A DNA stretch of 33,600 nucleotides, from positions 1-33,600 of the forward strand of contig JAGAZE010000048.1 in assembly GCA_017940185.1 (NCBI GenBank), given 5' to 3'. The DNA comes from Bacteroidaceae bacterium (lineage in GTDB: Bacteria > Bacteroidota > Bacteroidia > Bacteroidales > Bacteroidaceae). Of the stretch, positions 32,110 to 33,600 are shown piece by piece. Under the pieces are notes generated by a model. That model was not told the DNA's origin, did no database searches, and saw only the letters and a list, made by a program, of their open reading frames with translations. Made by a program: the position numbers and the translations under genes. Each line of letters opens with the position of its first letter. Position 1 is the stretch's first letter.

Positions 32110-33162
32110 ATGACATCATCCCTTCGTCGCATGCTTTTCATCCTCAATCCTATCTCGGGTCGTGTGAAGAAGGCGCATGTGGAAGAGCACATAGAGTGCT
32201 ACCTTGACCATTCGGCTATCTCCCATGCCGTGCGCTACACGGAGTATGCCGGCCATGCTGAGGTCATTGCTGCCGAGGCTGCTTCCGAGGGCTACGACAT
32301 TGTGGTGGCGGTGGGAGGCGACGGCACTATCAACGAGGTTGGTCGCGCACTTGTCAACACCTCCACCGCCATGGGGATTATTCCTTGTGGCTCGGGCAAT
32401 GGACTTGCGCGCCACCTGATGCTGCCCCTCAAGGTGAGGAAGGCGATAGAGGTGCTTAACCAGCTGGAGGTACGCACGCTCGACTATGGTACCATCAATG
32501 GGCATCCCTTCTTCTGCACCTGTGGTATGGGTTTCGATGCTTTCATCAGCATGAAGTTTGCCAATGGTGGCAAGCGTGGTGCTACTCGCTATGTGCAGTT
32601 GGTGCTCAAGGAGGGACTGCGCTATCAGCCCGAGCGCTACACACTGCGCTTTGTGCCGCTCGACGACGACGGCAACCCCACACAGGAGCATCCTCTGACG
32701 GTGGAACACAACGCCTATGTCATCACGTGTGCCAATGCATCGCAATATGGTAACAATGCCTACATAGCACCGCAGGCATCGATGAGCGATGGCATCATGG
32801 ACATCGTGGTGATGCAGAAGTTCAACGTCCTAGATGCGCCGCAGATGGGTTTCAATATGCTGAATAAGACGATGGACCGCAGCTGCAAGGTTACCACCTA
32901 CAAGACGCAGCATGTGCACATCCATCGTGAGCACTCTGGTGCCATACACTATGACGGCGACCCTGTGGAGATGGGCACCGACCTTGATATAGCACTGGTG
33001 AGTCGTGGCATACGCGTTGTCGTCAATCCCGCTGCCGATAGTGCGCGGCGTCGCCCCAACCGTTTCCAGACCGCCACTGCCACGGCCTTCAATCAGTTCA
33101 CCGCCTCGCGCGCGTTCCTTAATAATAAGTTGCGTCGTGGTGGCGGTGCGTCGCGCCACTGA
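32110..33162 (+). CDS. Diacylglycerol/sphingoid-base kinase (YegS/LCB5 family)
   Basis: From the ATG at 32110 (350 residues); a longer frame would start with TTG inside the promoter box, and an ATG at 32131 is also possible. LFILNPISGR (9-18) begins the kinase fold. GGDGTINEV (69-77) is the ATP-binding motif and PCGSGNGLARHL (92-103) its partner. The GMGFDAF and SDGIMDIVVMQK segments are typical of the family. It phosphorylates a lipid with ATP; diacylglycerol or a sphingoid base/ceramide are both plausible. Its position divergent from serine palmitoyltransferase favours a sphingolipid role, but this is inference. The C-terminal 40 residues are Arg-rich. Confidence 0.85.
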   Translation: MTSSLRRMLFILNPISGRVKKAHVEEHIECYLDHSAISHAVRYTEYAGHAEVIAAEAASEGYDIVVAVGGDGTINEVGRALVNTSTAMGIIPCGSGNGLARHLMLPLKVRKAIEVLNQLEVRTLDYGTINGHPFFCTCGMGFDAFISMKFANGGKRGATRYVQLVLKEGLRYQPERYTLRFVPLDDDGNPTQEHPLTVEHNAYVITCANASQYGNNAYIAPQASMSDGIMDIVVMQKFNVLDAPQMGFNMLNKTMDRSCKVTTYKTQHVHIHREHSGAIHYDGDPVEMGTDLDIALVSRGIRVVVNPAADSARRRPNRFQTATATAFNQFTASRAFLNNKLRRGGGASRH

Positions 33163-33239
33163 CTGCATCAGTTGCGGTGTTCCCATGAGGAAGTGGTGAA
33201 TGTACTACTGAAAACTATACTGAAAAAAGTGCCGAAATG

Positions 33240-33270
33240 TTTGCAAGTATGCAAAAAGTGCTTACCTTTG
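33240..33270 (+). promoter_or_regulatory. Promoter of the tRNA-Met gene
   Basis: TTTG (33240-33243), 19-nt spacer, TACCTTTG (33263-33270): full Bacteroidetes consensus. The predicted start lies a few bases past 33270, about 10-12 nt before the tRNA. Confidence 0.85.
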
Positions 33271-33286
33271 CAGCCGCTAATTACAT

Positions 33287-33359
33287 CGCGGAGTGGAGCA
33301 GTTGGTAGCTCGCCAGGCTCATAACCTGGAGGTCGCATGTTCGAGTCCTGCCTCCGCAA
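33287..33359 (+). tRNA. tRNA-Met (CAT), initiator type
   Basis: The acceptor CGCGGAG (33287-33293) pairs with CTCCGC through positions 2-7; position 1 C faces A72 (33358), the C1-A72 mismatch that marks initiator tRNA. A73 follows. The D arm GGAGCAGTTGGTAGCTC is like initiator tRNAs. The anticodon arm CCAGG-CTCATAA-CCTGG gives CAT. The stem has A29, so it lacks one of the three G-C pairs of the E. coli initiator. The T stem has one T-C mismatch (GCATG with CCTGC). CCA is not encoded. Confidence 0.9.
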
Positions 33360-33365
33360 CACCGA

Positions 33366-33396
33366 AAAAGCCCGACATTATGTCGGGCTTTTCTTG
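33366..33396. terminator. Bidirectional terminator between tRNA-Met and the YfhO-like gene
   Basis: AAAAGCCCGACA (33366-33377) and TGTCGGGCTTTT (33381-33392) form a 12-bp stem with a 3-nt loop, with A and T runs on the two sides. It can end the tRNA transcript and the convergent minus-strand gene. Confidence 0.88.
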
Positions 33397-33414
33397 TAGT
33401 ATTGATGTTATGTA

Positions 33415-33600
33415 CTATTCCTTCTTTCGCTTATGCCATGTATACACTCCCGCACCGAGGAGCACGAGCAGGAAGATGGCAGTGGCGATGTAGGCTACAG
33501 TCTCTGTCATGGCCACGCTCTTCGGGTGGAAATCGAACACTATGGTATGCTTTCCTGCTGGTACTTGCAATGCGCGCAGTATGTAGTTGGCGCGTGCCAC
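33415..33600 (-). CDS. C-terminal end of a YfhO-like membrane protein (partial)
   Basis: The last 61 residues of a longer protein that continues beyond the right edge. RANYILRALQVPAGKHTIVF, then DFHPKSV, is the conserved periplasmic end of YfhO-type proteins. A final membrane helix (AYIATAIFLLVLLGAGVYTW) and the basic tail HKRKKE follow. YfhO proteins are large multi-span membrane proteins tied to envelope glycosylation. Only the C-terminus is visible; the terminator at 33366-33396 follows the stop. Confidence 0.75.
   Translation of the reverse strand: MARANYILRALQVPAGKHTIVFDFHPKSVAMTETVAYIATAIFLLVLLGAGVYTWHKRKKE

Overview
This window looks like chromosomal DNA of a Bacteroidales bacterium, most likely Prevotella or a close relative. 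The evidence is a repeated Bacteroidetes-type promoter (TAnnTTTG, often with TTTG 19-21 nt upstream), a C10 (streptopain-like) protease ending in the GIYLNNGKKIIIK-type tail common in Prevotella, a PorW/SprE-like type IX secretion lipoprotein, a Bacteroides-type serine palmitoyltransferase and a Bacteroidetes-type LptD. Genes are mostly on the minus strand. No complete prophage, CRISPR array, restriction-modification or secondary-metabolite cluster is visible.

Layout. Positions 1-179 are the 3' end of a group II intron (domains V and VI). It abuts what looks like the 5' end of a second intron (183 to about 330). From 358 to 4150 (minus) lies a unit with its own promoter and terminator: a large secreted C10 protease and a 78-residue acidic protein. 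Next come lptD (4237-7137), a CaCA-type Na+/Ca2+ exchanger (7303-8232) and an Hsp20 chaperone (8364-8789), all minus. From about 21715 down to 8945 (minus) there may be one ~12.8 kb transcription unit: aroA, a 130-residue membrane-anchored Cys-motif protein, the PorW/SprE-like lipoprotein, a flavodoxin-like lipoprotein, sppA, lpxK, thiL and a GH27 alpha-galactosidase. One clear promoter precedes aroA, and the first strong hairpin follows the alpha-galactosidase. A ROK-family sugar kinase is divergent to aroA.

From 26589 down to 23064 (minus) lies a SPOR-domain lipoprotein, ruvX, def and a TPR protein. Divergent from it is a plus-strand three-gene cassette (YtxH-like, holin-X-like membrane protein, Lys-rich small protein; 26877-27899). 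Then come a GH92 mannosidase that has lost about half its length internally (28026-29165), a FISUMP/C-type-lectin-like protein (29425-30138), tRNA-Pro, a serine palmitoyltransferase divergent from a diacylglycerol/sphingoid-base kinase, an initiator tRNA-Met, and the C-terminal end of a YfhO-like membrane protein at the right edge.

Functionally the window is mostly envelope biology: LPS (lptD, lpxK), sphingolipid (spt and lipid kinase), type IX secretion (PorW-like) and a probable secreted substrate (C10 protease), membrane proteolysis (sppA), and glycan degradation (GH27, broken GH92). I see no clearly new multi-gene system. The most notable items are the abutting intron ends, the internally deleted GH92, the single-promoter 12.8 kb unit, the paired 13-bp repeats upstream of hsp20, and a 23-codon hydrophobic ORF between lptD and the protease.
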